Shown in pieces: positions 24,190 to 34,794 of a DNA stretch of 64,000 nucleotides. Under the pieces are notes generated by a model, which saw only the letters and a program-made list of their open reading frames with translations, made no database searches and was not told the DNA's origin. The position numbers and the translations under genes were made by a program. The stretch is from Absidia repens. Taxonomy: Eukaryota > Mucoromycota > Mucoromycetes > Mucorales > Cunninghamellaceae. Each line of letters starts with the position of its first letter. Positions within the stretch are counted from its first letter, which is position 1. The stretch is from assembly GCA_002105175.1 (NCBI GenBank), contig MCGE01000013.1, positions 1-64,000 on the forward strand. Reading direction: 5' to 3'.

Positions 24190-24620
24190 TTCCATTGTTC
24201 ATTGCAAAATAAAAAAGCTTTTATTGAATAATGATACGTAGTCAATACTATACTAATAGAAAAGAAGATGTAAAAATAGCGGGCCGCTAATAGTAGCTGA
24301 GAGAGATGCTAAACTTGATGAATGGTGTAGAAGAAGGAACGATGTACGATAAAAAAGTGATTTCTAAAAGGGATCTCTATAAAAGGGGATCTCCAAACTT
24401 CTAATGAAGCTTAAACAATCATTTATTTCAAACAAAGACAAGGTTTAATGTAGCAGAGATATGTTTTATTGAAGAAAAGAGATATATACATGTACTAAGC
24501 TAATCAAGACATTTCCCCAAGATTCTAAAATCAAAATGAAAGGGTTTCCCCATGCTTCTTGAAATCCCTTTTCTAAAACCCTTCTAAACTATTTCTAAAC
24601 AGAAAGCCAAAACCACCAGG
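24190..24620 (+). repeat. Dispersed repeat family, copy B
   Basis: Contains TTTTATTGAA units (24220, 24462), the conserved core at 24531-24600 (AAAATGAAAGGGTTTCCCC, CATGCTTCTTG, AAACCCTTCTAAACTA), and then diverges. The stretch after the core (TAGTCCTGACACTAATC in other copies) is not preserved, so this is a truncated or more decayed member. Confidence 0.6.
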
Positions 24621-25158
24621 TCCACAATGAGCCAAAAACAGTGAACAGATGTTGGCTCATTCCCGTTGACTTGTCTTTTTTTTTTTTTTGGATGTGCGCT
24701 CCCATTTTTTTTTTTTGGATCAACAATCCAGACTGCCGGCGGCGGCGGTTGAATTCACACCCATCTGGCTTTACAGCCTGCAAAATCCAATTAACCTGCA
24801 ATATACTCTTCTTCGCTTTATATAAAACGAACTACGAAACCGTTCAACTTCAAATTTTCCATGCATCTTTAGAAATATTATACAATCATTTTTTGCCACC
24901 AAACCAACCATCCATCTCTCATACAATTAATTGCACAATGCTCTAAAGTTTACGCCTATAAGCTCACAGCTAAAGCCTACAGCCATAATAACCGCCTCTA
25001 CATTATAGCCATGGCCCGCCATTCAAACACACATTTTTACTTGGACATCAAAATTCACTTGGCCTCCTCACCATCTTACCTTTGTTTTCTTCCAATATCC
25101 CCCTTACTCACCCCAAAAACTGCCCGCCACACCCCTAAAAATTCAATAAATCGGGAAT

Positions 25159-25222
25159 AGCTCGACCGCGGAGCGCGCGGCTTCGCCGCGCTTTTGCCAA
25201 AAGCTTCGGAGAAGCATCCTTT
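25159..25222. repeat. Two small GC-rich hairpins
   Basis: GCGCGGC-TTC-GCCGCGC and, just after it, GCTTC-GGA-GAAGC are near-perfect short hairpins in an otherwise AT-rich stretch, directly left of the long inverted repeat. Confidence 0.6.
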
Positions 25223-25289
25223 TAAACCCCGAAAAGTCGTTTTAAACTCAGATCCCAGTAAGCGGCTGTTATAGCTGATTTTAGAAGGG

Positions 25290-25956
25290 AGATTTAAAGG
25301 ATTATAGTGAAAATAGACACTCCATGGTAATTTGAATTTCAAATTAGTAGACGGATAATGGGTTTATCCGACCGAGAGTGGTACCGATCGACGCGCAATT
25401 GTTTAGAGTATGTTACACATAAGTTTAAGATTCATCGGCCGACATTTTTGGTAAATCGAAAAATGGCTTTAAATGGCGATTGCAGACCTTGATGATGATC
25501 TATTTGTGTTCCCTGTGTGGATCTGCGCACGGACGTTTGTTCCTGAAATTTGGAACCCGTTCCGACAGCTTTAATTTGTCAATAAATCTGAAATTAGTAA
25601 AGAAAAATATTGAAAACCTGAATTGTACTTATATCATTTTACAGAAATAAAGTCATAAATTTGTTAATTTAACTCCAATAACTTTGAAACTACATCAGAA
25701 TATGTAGATTTACAAGCACTTTCGGTTGTTTTAAAGTATGTCACTATATCTAAACTATGTAGAAAGTGAGACATTTAAAGCCATTTTCGATTTACCAAAA
25801 ATGTCAACCGATGAATCTTAAACTTATGTGTAACATACTCTAAACAATTGCACGTCGATCGGTACCACTCTCGGCCGGATAAACACATTATCCGTCTACT
25901 AATTTGCAATTCAAATTACTATGAAGTGTCTCTTTTCACCTTGATCTTTAAATCAT
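25290..25956. repeat. Long inverted repeat (foldback-type element)
   Basis: The left arm (25290-25475) is the reverse complement of the right arm (25771-25956) over about 186 bp at roughly 90 percent identity by eye. Shared landmarks include ATTAGTAGACGGATAATG, GAGAGTGGTACCGATCGACG, ATTGTTTAGAGTATGTTAC and TTTTTGGTAAATCGAAAA. The central spacer of about 295 bp has no ORF. No TA or longer target duplication was identified at the edges. The structure suggests a MITE or foldback transposon, or a transcript that forms a long double-stranded RNA hairpin. Confidence 0.8.
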
Positions 25957-26998
25957 CTAAAGAGAAAGAAGTTAATATCATATCATCGTCTTTTTTTTTT
26001 ATTGGCTTGCCTGATGTTGTTTGACTCCAAGCTTATGTCGTATAGAATGATCACCTAAAGAAAGAAGTTAGTATCATATCACTATCGTTCCTTGTCTCTT
26101 TTTTTTAAATTGGCTTGCTGTAATGATCATATTCTGCTACTCTTATTTTACTATTTAATTTTTATATGTAATGATCATAGTTTACTACTTAATTTTTTAT
26201 ACATATAGTTAACTATTTTATTTTACTTCCAACCACATTGCTTCCACCACTCTCTTTTATATCCCCTAATATCCTCTACTACTCCAACCCTTATCACTAT
26301 TAGCATTTTACTTCCTATTCATCTATTTACTACCATCTTCCCCAATTGGAACATTCCACCGATTTAATATAAAAAGATGAATCAAATCAAATCCAATAAA
26401 AAAGACATTCAATTATCATTCAATTACCAACGTTCAAATATCACTGTTTTATTTTCATAAACAAATCAAACACTACTATCAAAGATCCACTTATCTTTCC
26501 AGTGTTCCTTTTTATATATCACGCTATATAACTCCTTGTCCTCATCAGACATTATTTTTGGTTGTCTCGTCATCCATTGTTGAACCTAATTGTCTCGCTC
26601 CTAAAATGTAATTTGATCTCCGCTGTGACCTTCGGCATTACTGTATGCCTATTGCATAGTACATTTGTCTAATTGTATATTTTAGTATTCTATATATCTA
26701 GTCACGCCTAGTCCTCTCCATTACTATATATACACACTTCTACTGTTCTTTATTATTGTAAGCCCCATTCAAGAATAGTCATGCTAATCTACATTGTCCT
26801 AATCACCCTTTCTGTCCATTTCCCCTGATGTGCACACCTATCACTATAGGTGCAAGTACACATTCCCTTCTTCTAGTTTTAAAACCTGACACTTGCCTTG
26901 AGATTCTATACACGTAATAGCTCAATGAAGAAAGAAAAAGTTACAAAAAAAAGGGAGGCGATTTTTGGTTTGGGGTACCATTAATTCTCCGCACAATA
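25957..26998. other. AT-rich region with a local duplication; no gene seen
   Basis: A stretch with AAAGAAGTTARTATCATATCA and TTGGCTTGC occurs at about 25955-26010 and again at about 26052-26122. GTAATGATCATA follows in two copies (about 26120 and 26167). The remainder is CT- and AT-rich, with LTR-like texture but no termini that I can define. Confidence 0.45.
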
Positions 26999-27469
26999 TT
27001 ATATGACAATCGAAATTTTATTTTTCTTTGCTGGACGCGAAGGAATGTCATTGATGTCGTTGAGATCGTCACCATCGCCATTGAGACCGATGTTCATGTG
27101 GCTGATACGCTCGTCTTCTTCAAATTCACCGTCAATTTCGTCTTCATCGATGGTTACCTGAGATGGGGCTTCTAAAAAAAAAAAAAGGTCAGTTTATTGT
27201 ACATATAATCTTTTTTTATTTTACCCTTCTGTTTTCGGATTTTGTTTACCCACGTTGGCTGATGATGTTGCAAAGCCAATGGCCTTGAGCCATATGGTTT
27301 ATTCCACAATAGGCGACCTGGAAGGTGAACGAAGAACATTAGTATTGGATACAGAAGCAATTATCGGGCCAGCTGGACTGATTTATAATAATCATCGATG
27401 GTGTTACTATATCATTTGGCAAGACATGATACTAAAACCCGAGACAAGACCAAGTCTATGTGGGAACAT
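26999..27469 (-). CDS. Small spliced gene of unknown function (100 aa)
   Basis: A three-exon model (27469-27433, 27317-27225, 27171-26999) gives one open frame of 100 aa. Support comes from splice signals and from the character of the protein. Intron 1 ends with a textbook TACTAAT branch site, a pyrimidine run and CAG. Intron 2 is GTAAAA...TTTTTAG, and the phases fit. The protein starts MFPHRLGLVSGFS, continues RLLWNKPYGSRPLALQ and PTWVNKIRKQKE, then becomes very acidic (IDEDEIDGEFEEDERIS, GDGDDLNDINDIP) before a basic tail. I do not recognise it. The first exon is the least certain part. An overlapping plus-strand ORF (27255-27482) is the alternative reading. Confidence 0.45.
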
Positions 27470-28169
27470 TTCATTGCTGTAGTTTATTTTCGCTCTCTGC
27501 TATTGTTTTTTTAGTTTAGCTATTTTTTTTTTTTTTTTTTTTTTTTTTTAGTAGTAGTCAGTCTATCAATAAAATCTTTTTATATACCATCTATTATCTT
27601 ATTTTGCCATTAGAAGTAAACTTGGGCTGTTTGAAAAGGTATAAGCAGATAATTTTTTTTTATCCTGCGTTATATAGCTATTGGTGTCGTATTTGTCATT
27701 TGTCATCATCCACACACATCAGATACGCGGTTATCCATCACGACCCAACAATTGTACCTTGCCACTCCCAGGTATAACCTCACACTGGTTATGTTTCACT
27801 TGGTCTACAATCAATATCAAAGATTAATCATCCATCTATTCTATAATACACTATTTTATTCCCTCATCTCGAACTCTATCAATAATCCGTTATCATCTAC
27901 AATCATCTATCGTCATAGAAATTTATTATTCCAACATCCGCTTCCCTAACTTTTACTATAAAAACCCACTGTCATTTTATTCAATAAAAACCATATCTGT
28001 TATATCACTTACTTGATTGACTTTATTACATACTCAAATTATTACAATTGTCAGGGTTGTTTCTTGTATTTGCAAGAAAAAAACCGTCATGCAGGGTGGT
28101 TTTCTCGCATAGACAAGGTCAATCCGTCATGCAGGGCGATGTTCTCGCATATACAAGGTCAATCCGTTA
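27470..28169. other. Intergenic with LTR-like features and a 40-bp tandem pair
   Basis: A T run stands at about 27522-27550. Around 27950-28000, CTATAAAAACCCACT is followed by TTCAATAAAAACC, an LTR-like TATA plus poly(A)-signal arrangement, but no paired LTR was found. At 28085-28165 a unit of about 40 bp (CCGTCATGCAGGG..., TTCTCGCATA, ACAAGGTCAAT) occurs twice, and the TIR element interrupts what looks like the start of a third. Confidence 0.45.
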
Positions 28170-29071
28170 TGGTGCGGCTCACTTATAATGTCAAATATTA
28201 GGCATGATCCTAGAAAGCTGATGGCTTTTTAAAAAATGGCCACCTCAAAAAAATAATGTATAAACATGATAATTCAGACCTTTAAGAACAAAACGTGTAC
28301 ATCAGTTGTTTTTTTTTTTTTTATAAAAAAAGAAAGACTTATCAGCCATCAAAAAAAGAAGACTTTGGCTGGCTGGCCTAGGATTTGAAACGCATCTGAT
28401 GTACTAAAAAGGAAAATGATATGTGTATTTATTTTGTAAAACACCGCGAAAACTGTAAAATATTATACAGAAAACAAGGTCCTGTTTTTTGCTCGTTCCC
28501 GCTCCCATATCAAGCGTAGTTAGTAGATATAGATGTAGATGTAGATTGTATGACTTGCAAATGAGAATTAGTTTATGTATTTTTATTTATTATTTGTACA
28601 ATAAAAAGTGCCATCCGTTCTATTTTTTTGTTGTTGTACGGACACACACCCGTTTGTATGTTTCTGCTTATAATAAGCCTATGTATATACATTTGATAAG
28701 ACAATCAAAAAATGATAGAAAAAGGCAAGACAAAGTTTATTCAGTAGTAATTATAATAATGACAACCAATACTAAACTAAGATGAAGTCTAATCTAATAA
28801 TGGTCCCTAATCCTGGATACAAAATGAAAGGGTTTCCCCATGCATCTCGTAATACCTGAGCTGAAAACCCTTCTAAACTAGTCCTGACACTAATCCCAGT
28901 TGAACATCATCTTATTGAGATTAATGAAAAGGTGGTGACTTGAGAAGAAAAAAAAAAGAAAGAAAGGAAGGAAAAAAAAAAAAGGCTTTAATAGCCATTT
29001 TTCAAACTGCGATTGAGGTCATAAAATTGAAATGAAAATTGAAAATTTGACATTATAAGTGAGCCGCACCA
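28170..29071 (+). mobile_element. TA-flanked terminal-inverted-repeat element (MITE-like), copy C
   Basis: A 902-bp element whose ends are perfect 27-bp inverted repeats (outermost bases TGGTGCGGCTCACTTATAAT). It is flanked by TA on both sides (28168-28169 and 29072-29073), the target duplication of Tc1/mariner-type elements. It encodes no transposase, so it would need one in trans. Inside are T and A runs, a GATGTA microsatellite and, at 28816-28899, the conserved core of the dispersed repeat family. A second copy at 60549-61480 is highly similar over its whole length. Confidence 0.88.
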
Positions 29072-29073
29072 TA

Positions 29074-29741
29074 GGCAGGATGATGCAAGGAGCATCCGGC
29101 GTTTGATCCGACGTTTACCGGGATTTGCAGGGAGGATTTTGTATTTACTGGATGATTTTCCCAAGGTGTTAGACGAGCAAATGGATCAAATAGTATATAT
29201 CTAGCGACGGATGTTTTGGTGTTGTTGGTAGGTGTGGACGACGCTTAGAGGCTGACAATTCCGTCGATTGTGTTTAACTTTCGGAAGGTAAATAATGATC
29301 CCAACTGAAATCTGGGTATAATAGAACGCAAATTTGTTTAAACGCATCATCGGAAGGAACATTGTTATCATCCTACTTGTAGTGGGGGTGAAATAAAGCA
29401 TATGGAGTCAAAAGGTGGCGGTATTTCAAAAGTGTGGCTCGCCTGTTACTATATGTGGAACCAATTCGATGTTTTCATCTTGTGTTTGGATGAAGCACCA
29501 TGAGTGGCTACACATTGACCATTCTGAATTGTTTGTTGATAAAATGGCATTTGAATAATGTGTCGTAATTGGTAATGAATGATATGAGACGCAGAGACTG
29601 TGTGTGAGTGGTTCAATGGTAGGTGGCTGAGAGACACTGTGACGAGATAGCGGCGGTATTTAAAAACGATTTCACAAAAAGGTACTGTTCCTTCCTTTTT
29701 TTTTTTTTTTTTTTTATCCTCTCAACTCTATTTTATACGTA
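29074..29741. other. KRS1 upstream region with a coding-like fragment
   Basis: 29080-29204 is open on the plus strand and reads RRLPGFAGRILYLLDDFPK followed by VLDEQMDQIVYI and a stop. It abuts the right end of the TIR element and may be a remnant of a gene. The rest shows no gene. T runs at 29697-29715 end 26 nt before the KRS1 ATG. Confidence 0.4.
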
Positions 29742-31614
29742 ATGTCGGACACTGTCAATGAAAAGAACCTTCAAAAGGACCCTGTCACAGGTGAAATGAT
29801 CTCCAAGTCGTAAGTCTTATATTGTGTCTTGAATATATTTCCATTTCGTTTTTGCTAACAATTTTTATTTTTATTTTTTACTTTGTACCTAGGGAAATGA
29901 AGAGACGAACCAAGCAACGTGAAAAGGAAGCTGCCAAGGCTGTCAAGGCTGCTGCTGCTCCTGCAAAGGCAGAAAAACCCAAAAATGCTGAAGAAGGCGA
30001 AGAAGATTTGAATCCCAATGTAAGTTGTTCGAAAGACGCAAAAAGGGTCACTGCGATATTACTTGTGTAGCTAATCCCCATCTGCCCCCTTTTTTTTTAT
30101 AGCAATACTTCGAATTACGTAGCAAGTCTATACGCCAATTACGTGAAAATCAATCCCCCAATCCTTACCCACATAAATTCCAAGTTGATGTTGCGCTCCC
30201 TGAGTTCATCGAAAAGTATAGCAACCTCGAAGCCGGTCAAGTGTCTGAAGAAGTGATCACGGTGGCTGGTCGTATTCACAACAAACGTGCTTCTGGTGCC
30301 AAGCTTCGATTCTACGATTTACATGGCGAAGGTGTCAAGATTCAAATAATGGCTTCTGCTGCTGATAGTGAAGACGCTGATTTTGCTGCTATTCATGATC
30401 TGTTGCGCCGTGGTGATATTGTGGGTGTCAGTGGTACTGCGGGCAAGACCAAACGTGGTGAACTTTCTATCTTCCCCAAGAAGATCCAATTATTGTCCCC
30501 CTGTTTGCGTATGCTTCCCAAATCCAACTATGGCTTTAAGGATCAAGAACAACGTTATCGTCAACGCTATTTGGATTTGATTATGAATACCAATGTCCGC
30601 GACAAATTTATTACTCGATCAAAGATTATCAGCTACCTCCGCAATTATTTGGACAAACAAGGCTTCTTGGAAGTGGAAACCCCTATGATGAATCAAATTG
30701 CTGGTGGTGCCACAGCCAAACCTTTTATTACTCATCACAACGACTTGAAGCTCGACATGTTTATGCGTATTGCCCCTGAACTCTTCCTCAAGATGTTGAC
30801 TGTCGGTGGTTTGGACCGTGTTTATGAAATTGGCCGACAATTCCGTAACGAAGGCATCGATTTGACTCACAATCCTGAATTCACCACTTGTGAATTTTAT
30901 ATGGCTTATGCTGACATGTATGACCTGATGGAAATGACGGAAGAACTGGTTTCTGGTATGGTCCACAGCTTGTTTGGTACTTACAAGATTGAATATCATC
31001 CCCAAGGCCCTGAAGCTCCCTCCATGGAAATCGACTTTACCCCTCCCTTCAAGCGCATGGATATGATTCAAACATTGGAAGAAAAGCTTAACGTCACTTT
31101 CCCTGCTGGTGACCAATTACACACGGACGAAACCAACCAGTTTTTGAACGAAGTCTTGAAGAAGAATAACATTGACTGCTCCGCCCCTCGCACCAATGCT
31201 CGTATGCTGGACAAATTGGTTGGTGAATACCTCGAAGTCAACTGTATCTCTCCCACATTTATCACCGGTCATCCTATGATGATGTCTCCTCTCGCCAAGA
31301 AACACCGTGATCGCAATGGTCTCTGTGAACGCTTTGAATTGTTTGTTGCCACCAAGGAAGTCTGCAATGCTTACACTGAATTGAACGATCCCTTTGACCA
31401 ACGTGAACGATTTGCTCAGCAAGCCTCCGACAAGGATGCTGGTGATGATGAAGCCCAAGTGATTGATGAAAACTTCTGTCAAGCTTTGGAATATGGTTTG
31501 CCTCCTACTGGTGGCTGGGGTATGGGTTTGGATCGTTTGACCATGTTTTTGACCAACTCCAACAATATCAAGGAGGTCTTATTATTCCCTGCCATGAAGC
31601 CTAGCGAAGATTAG
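29742..31614 (+). CDS. KRS1: Lysyl-tRNA synthetase, class II, cytosolic
   Basis: Three exons (29742-29809, 29893-30019, 30103-31614) give 568 aa. The enzyme charges tRNA-Lys with lysine using ATP. The N-terminus has a Lys/Ala-rich helix ([18 protein letters not shown]) typical of eukaryotic cytosolic enzymes, which helps tRNA binding. The OB-fold anticodon domain follows ([20 protein letters not shown]). The class II core has motif 1 ([10 protein letters not shown]), motif 2 ([20 protein letters not shown]) and motif 3 ([13 protein letters not shown]). No mitochondrial presequence is visible. Codon use is strongly biased to C-ending codons for many residues, as in highly expressed genes. A T run ends 26 nt before the ATG. 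AATAAA is at 31736-31741. Confidence 0.97.
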
Positions 31615-32023
31615 ATATATTTGGTTTAGATAGATGGATTCTTATTGTGGTTATAGTTTTTAGTTATCATAGCTTTTGTTTTATTTTTATTTTTATTTTT
31701 ATTTTTTTGTGCATATCATCCCTTTTTTTAATAGTAATAAAAAAAAACCCTTGATTATCTTGAATATGTATTGTCTTGTACTGCTAATGGCAGTGGCAGT
31801 GGCGGTAGATGTTATTATGGGAGGGGTGGTTGATTTAGATTACTCCGCTACAACGCATGATTATGAAATGTGATCCGAACTCGTGCAACCTTCTTGACGG
31901 ATTCCCTAATTCCGGATTTTTTATTTATTTTATTTTAGTTGATTCAGTCTGCTTCTTTTTTTTTTTTTTTTTTTTTCTGTAAAGGTTTTTGAGCAGCAAC
32001 AATAGCGAAAGAATAACTAAAAA
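31615..32023. other. KRS1 3' region and bZIP promoter
   Basis: Carries the KRS1 poly(A) signal (31736-31741) and a T tract at about 31957-31977, 47 nt before the bZIP ATG. No gene is seen between them. Confidence 0.6.
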
Positions 32024-32725
32024 ATGTCGCCAGAGACAGTACCGAGTGATGACACAACTTGTAAGATGTATCTTGATCAACAGCAGCACACAATGTCAAT
32101 GCTTGATTGTCAGCCAATAGAAATGGTAGCAGGAAACCCTCATGAAATTGCTACACAAACTCACAATAATTTCGCCATACAACCATCACTTTCATCCTCA
32201 TCAGCATTGTTTAACCAATTCGGCAACAACAGCAACATAAAAAGACGTCACGATTATGATTTGACTGACGAAGAAAAAAGGCAGCAAGTACTAGAAAAAA
32301 ATCGACTGGCAGGTAAGACGATGAAAAAAAAAAAAAAAACGCATGAATTCTCATTTACCTTAAAAAAGCATCAAAATGTAGACAGCGAAAAAAGGCATGG
32401 GTGGAAGAGTTGGCAAAAAAATCTGAACAAGCCATGCATCAAAACGCTTCATTAAAGCGAGTAATATCACAGTTAAAAGAAGATATTTTGTTTTTAAAAA
32501 GCCAATTACTTGCACATCGAGGGTAAATGAATCTAAACTTTTGGCGCTTCAGTCACTGATTTTTGTTTTGTTTGTTTTTTTACCAAATTAAGATGTCAGT
32601 GTCAAATAATCAATAATTATATCAAACTACACATGATAGATAGTTTTCAACAGTTTGAGACTATCCAATCCACTTCTTCTAATCCTCCTCTTGTTGCATC
32701 TACTCGAAGACACTCATTTCGTTAA
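32024..32725 (+). CDS. ATF/CREB-type bZIP transcription factor (191 aa)
   Basis: Three exons (32024-32312, 32369-32522, 32593-32725). The first half is Ser/Gln/Asn-rich and likely regulatory. The basic region spans the first splice junction and reads EKNRLA-ASKCRQRKKAW, the DNA-contacting signature of ATF/CREB factors. A leucine-zipper-like coiled coil follows (EELAKKSEQAMHQNASLKRV, ISQLKEDILFLKSQLLAHRG) and then a Cys pair (GCQCQ), as in fungal Atf1-type proteins. The acceptor at 32367-32368 (AAAAAAG) was chosen because it restores the basic region; the TAG a few bases later does not keep frame. These factors bind CRE-like sites in the nucleus in stress responses. There is no visible p38-docking region. 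AATAAA is at 32797-32802. Confidence 0.88.
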
Positions 32726-33800
32726 ATGTTGTAGAGACGTCTTGATAGTGCATCATAAAAGGAACTAGAAAACCCTAATTCGTATACTGAAACCAAAATA
32801 AAAGGTCTACAAATATATCAGTCTTTTTTTTCTTTGTTTCATACTGGTACAAAATAATTTTTTTTGGATCAACTACCATGGTGCAGTTCAGCAAGAACAT
32901 AAAGTGAATCTTAATTGTTGTAACTTTTTTTGTTAATCAATTTCAAAACATTCACACACTTGCAAAACATTGATCTATTGAGTGGCAAGGCATAGGGAAG
33001 GTTGATGAAGTGTGGTTTTCGATGAAATTGGGAATGAGGAAGACTATTGAGGGTTTTGATGAATCGTCAACACTAATCTAAAGGGGCGACTTTAAAATGG
33101 GACCTAATACCCGTACAAGGTAGATAAGTCATGAGATAGACTATAAATGGATATCTTTTATTAAACATCACTGCTGTCAACACTAAACTACATGGGTGAC
33201 TATATAAAGGGATTTAATGCCCTGTACTAGGCATAGAGGACGTGAGAAATATTATAATGGACGGACATTTTTAATTGAAGTACAACAACAGCCAACACTA
33301 GTTTAAAGGAAATATCTTTTTAAAAAGGGATCTAATATATTGCACAAGGCAGACAAGACATGAGAAATACGATAAATGGGTATCTTTTATTGAAAGCATA
33401 ACATTTGGCAATACTAGTTAAAGGGACGATGGTAAAAAAGGGGATCTATTACACAAAAATGAAAGAGAATAATGGGACATTTTTCATGAAGCGAGTAAAA
33501 AGACACAAATTTAATTCAGCTGTAGATACAAACTACGGACAAACTAGAACGATACTAATCTAATGATGACTCCAGAAAGCTAAACCAATGGCGCCTTCAG
33601 ATCCTAGATCCAAATTAAAAGGGTTTCCCCATGCATCTCGTAATCCCTGAGCTAAAACCACCTCTAAACTAGTCCTAGCACTAATCTAAGATCATCATAA
33701 CCTCAATGAAGCTGAATGGTGAAAAAGAAGAAAGAGAGAGAGAGAAAATAAAAACAGGCGAAAGTATAATATTCACGTGGGCGGGATTTAAAATATACTT
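32726..33800 (+). repeat. Dispersed repeat family, copy D, with tandem 100-bp units
   Basis: After the bZIP 3' UTR, 33060-33480 holds about four degenerate units of roughly 100-110 bp. Each has a TTTTATT(G/A)AA motif, CAACACTA(A/G)TTTAAAGG, a GGGATCTAATA-like stretch and CATGAGAAATA. The conserved core follows at 33606-33690, then a purine run with (AG)n and ATTCACGTGGGCGGG at 33770-33786. The order of parts is the same as in copies A and F. The region 32726-33060 shows nothing else. Confidence 0.65.
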
Positions 33801-34063
33801 TGTCACTCTTTTGCGTTTTTTTTTTTTTTTTTTTTTTTTTTTTGGTACTGTAGACGTCTTAGTATAGCAACTCATCGATCTCTGAGTCAAAACGAACCAG
33901 CTTCGAATGTCTAAGTCTTTGTAATAAAAATACAACCATGGAAAGTTGTTCCTTTTCATCTTTACTCTCATATTATGTGGCAAAACGTTTTATTGTCAAG
34001 TAAAATGAATATTTTTAGCATTTTACGTAAAGTCTAAATTTGTTAAACTGGGTCATAGGAGGA

Positions 34064-34090
34064 ATGTTACGTTTTGTTAAGTAAAGACTC

Positions 34091-34122
<32 letters not shown>

Positions 34123-34685
34123 GTGCGGGGTGGTGGTGGTTGAACTAAGCGAGTCATCACCAGCATCACGGAAAACAATAACAACAACTGCATCCGTAGT
34201 TTTGTGAAAAATACTACATTTTACAGATATAGAATGCCAGTTTTTCTTCTTCTTTTTTTTCTTCAATGTACATATAATTTCCTTTTCTATGTTCTCTGTT
34301 CATCCAGGTTACCAAACATGGGGTAATCTCCCCTCCCCCTTTTACTCAATCCTCCAGCGAAGACTATTCCTATCTTCAACTTTTTCCAACCCATTTTCCT
34401 GTGTAGAACATTTCATGATAAAGTAAAGTTTCCCCCGACAATCCCAGTTAATTCAAAGTTTGTAACTACAGTACATATATTAATTTCTTCATCTTCCCAA
34501 TCTAATTTGACAGCCGAAAAATATTCTGGGCCAACATCATCCACAGTATTTTAAGTTCTTCCACCCCCTCCCCTCGTTCTCCCCAAATCGCAGTTTCATC
34601 TAACCATCACGACCCGTCGCAAGAAGATACACAAACGGCACCCCTGTCATCTTCATATCCTGATATCATACTCCCAATGCAATGA
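34064..34685 (+). CDS. Tentative small spliced gene (109 aa), unknown
   Basis: A four-exon model (34064-34080, 34150-34195, 34308-34402, 34514-34685) gives one frame of 109 aa. The last two exons carry the weight: GVISPPPFTQSSSEDYSYLQ then LFPTHFPV, and RKIFWANIIHSILSSSTPS leading to an acidic Ser-rich end with PLSSSYPDIILPMQ. The first two exons are short and intron 1 contains a 29-nt T run followed by a G-rich stretch, which is unusual. AATAAA lies downstream at about 34718-34726, convergent with the HSF gene. I do not recognise the protein. It may equally be a chance open region. Confidence 0.33.
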
Positions 34686-34794
34686 TTTTTTGATATACTA
34701 CACTACATCGCAGTTGTAAATAATAAATCAAGACTTTTTCTTTATTGAGTATACATGGATGAATGTAAAAATAATTTCTATAACCTAACTAAAA

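Larger units (their letters stand above)
23848..25175 (+). repeat. Diverged direct repeat pair of about 170 bp
   Basis: 23848-24030 and 25018-25175 share an ordered series of motifs: CCATTCAAMCACACA, ACTTGGACA, CCAATATC followed by CCCCC-rich sequence, then CCCCT, CTAAAAA and AATCC/AATCGGG. Similarity is clear but far from perfect. They flank repeat copy B and could be the worn ends of one older element. Confidence 0.45.

Noticed and set aside
28085..28165. CRISPR-like direct repeats
   Set aside because: Only two adjacent units of about 40 bp without spacers, in a eukaryotic genome.
30619..31482. Antisense ORFs over KRS1
   Set aside because: Shadows of a strongly biased coding sequence; the sense strand carries all class II synthetase motifs.
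32364..32386. Alternative bZIP acceptor at TGTAG (32376-32380)
   Set aside because: It breaks the frame and removes ASKCR of the basic region. The earlier AAAAAAG acceptor restores the full signature.
33681..33983. 100-codon minus-strand ORF ending EVMMILD, with a similar ORF end at 46091
   Set aside because: The resemblance comes from the shared repeat family. The body is poly-Lys and Phe/Ser text from A and CT runs. The short MMILD part is kept only as an observation.
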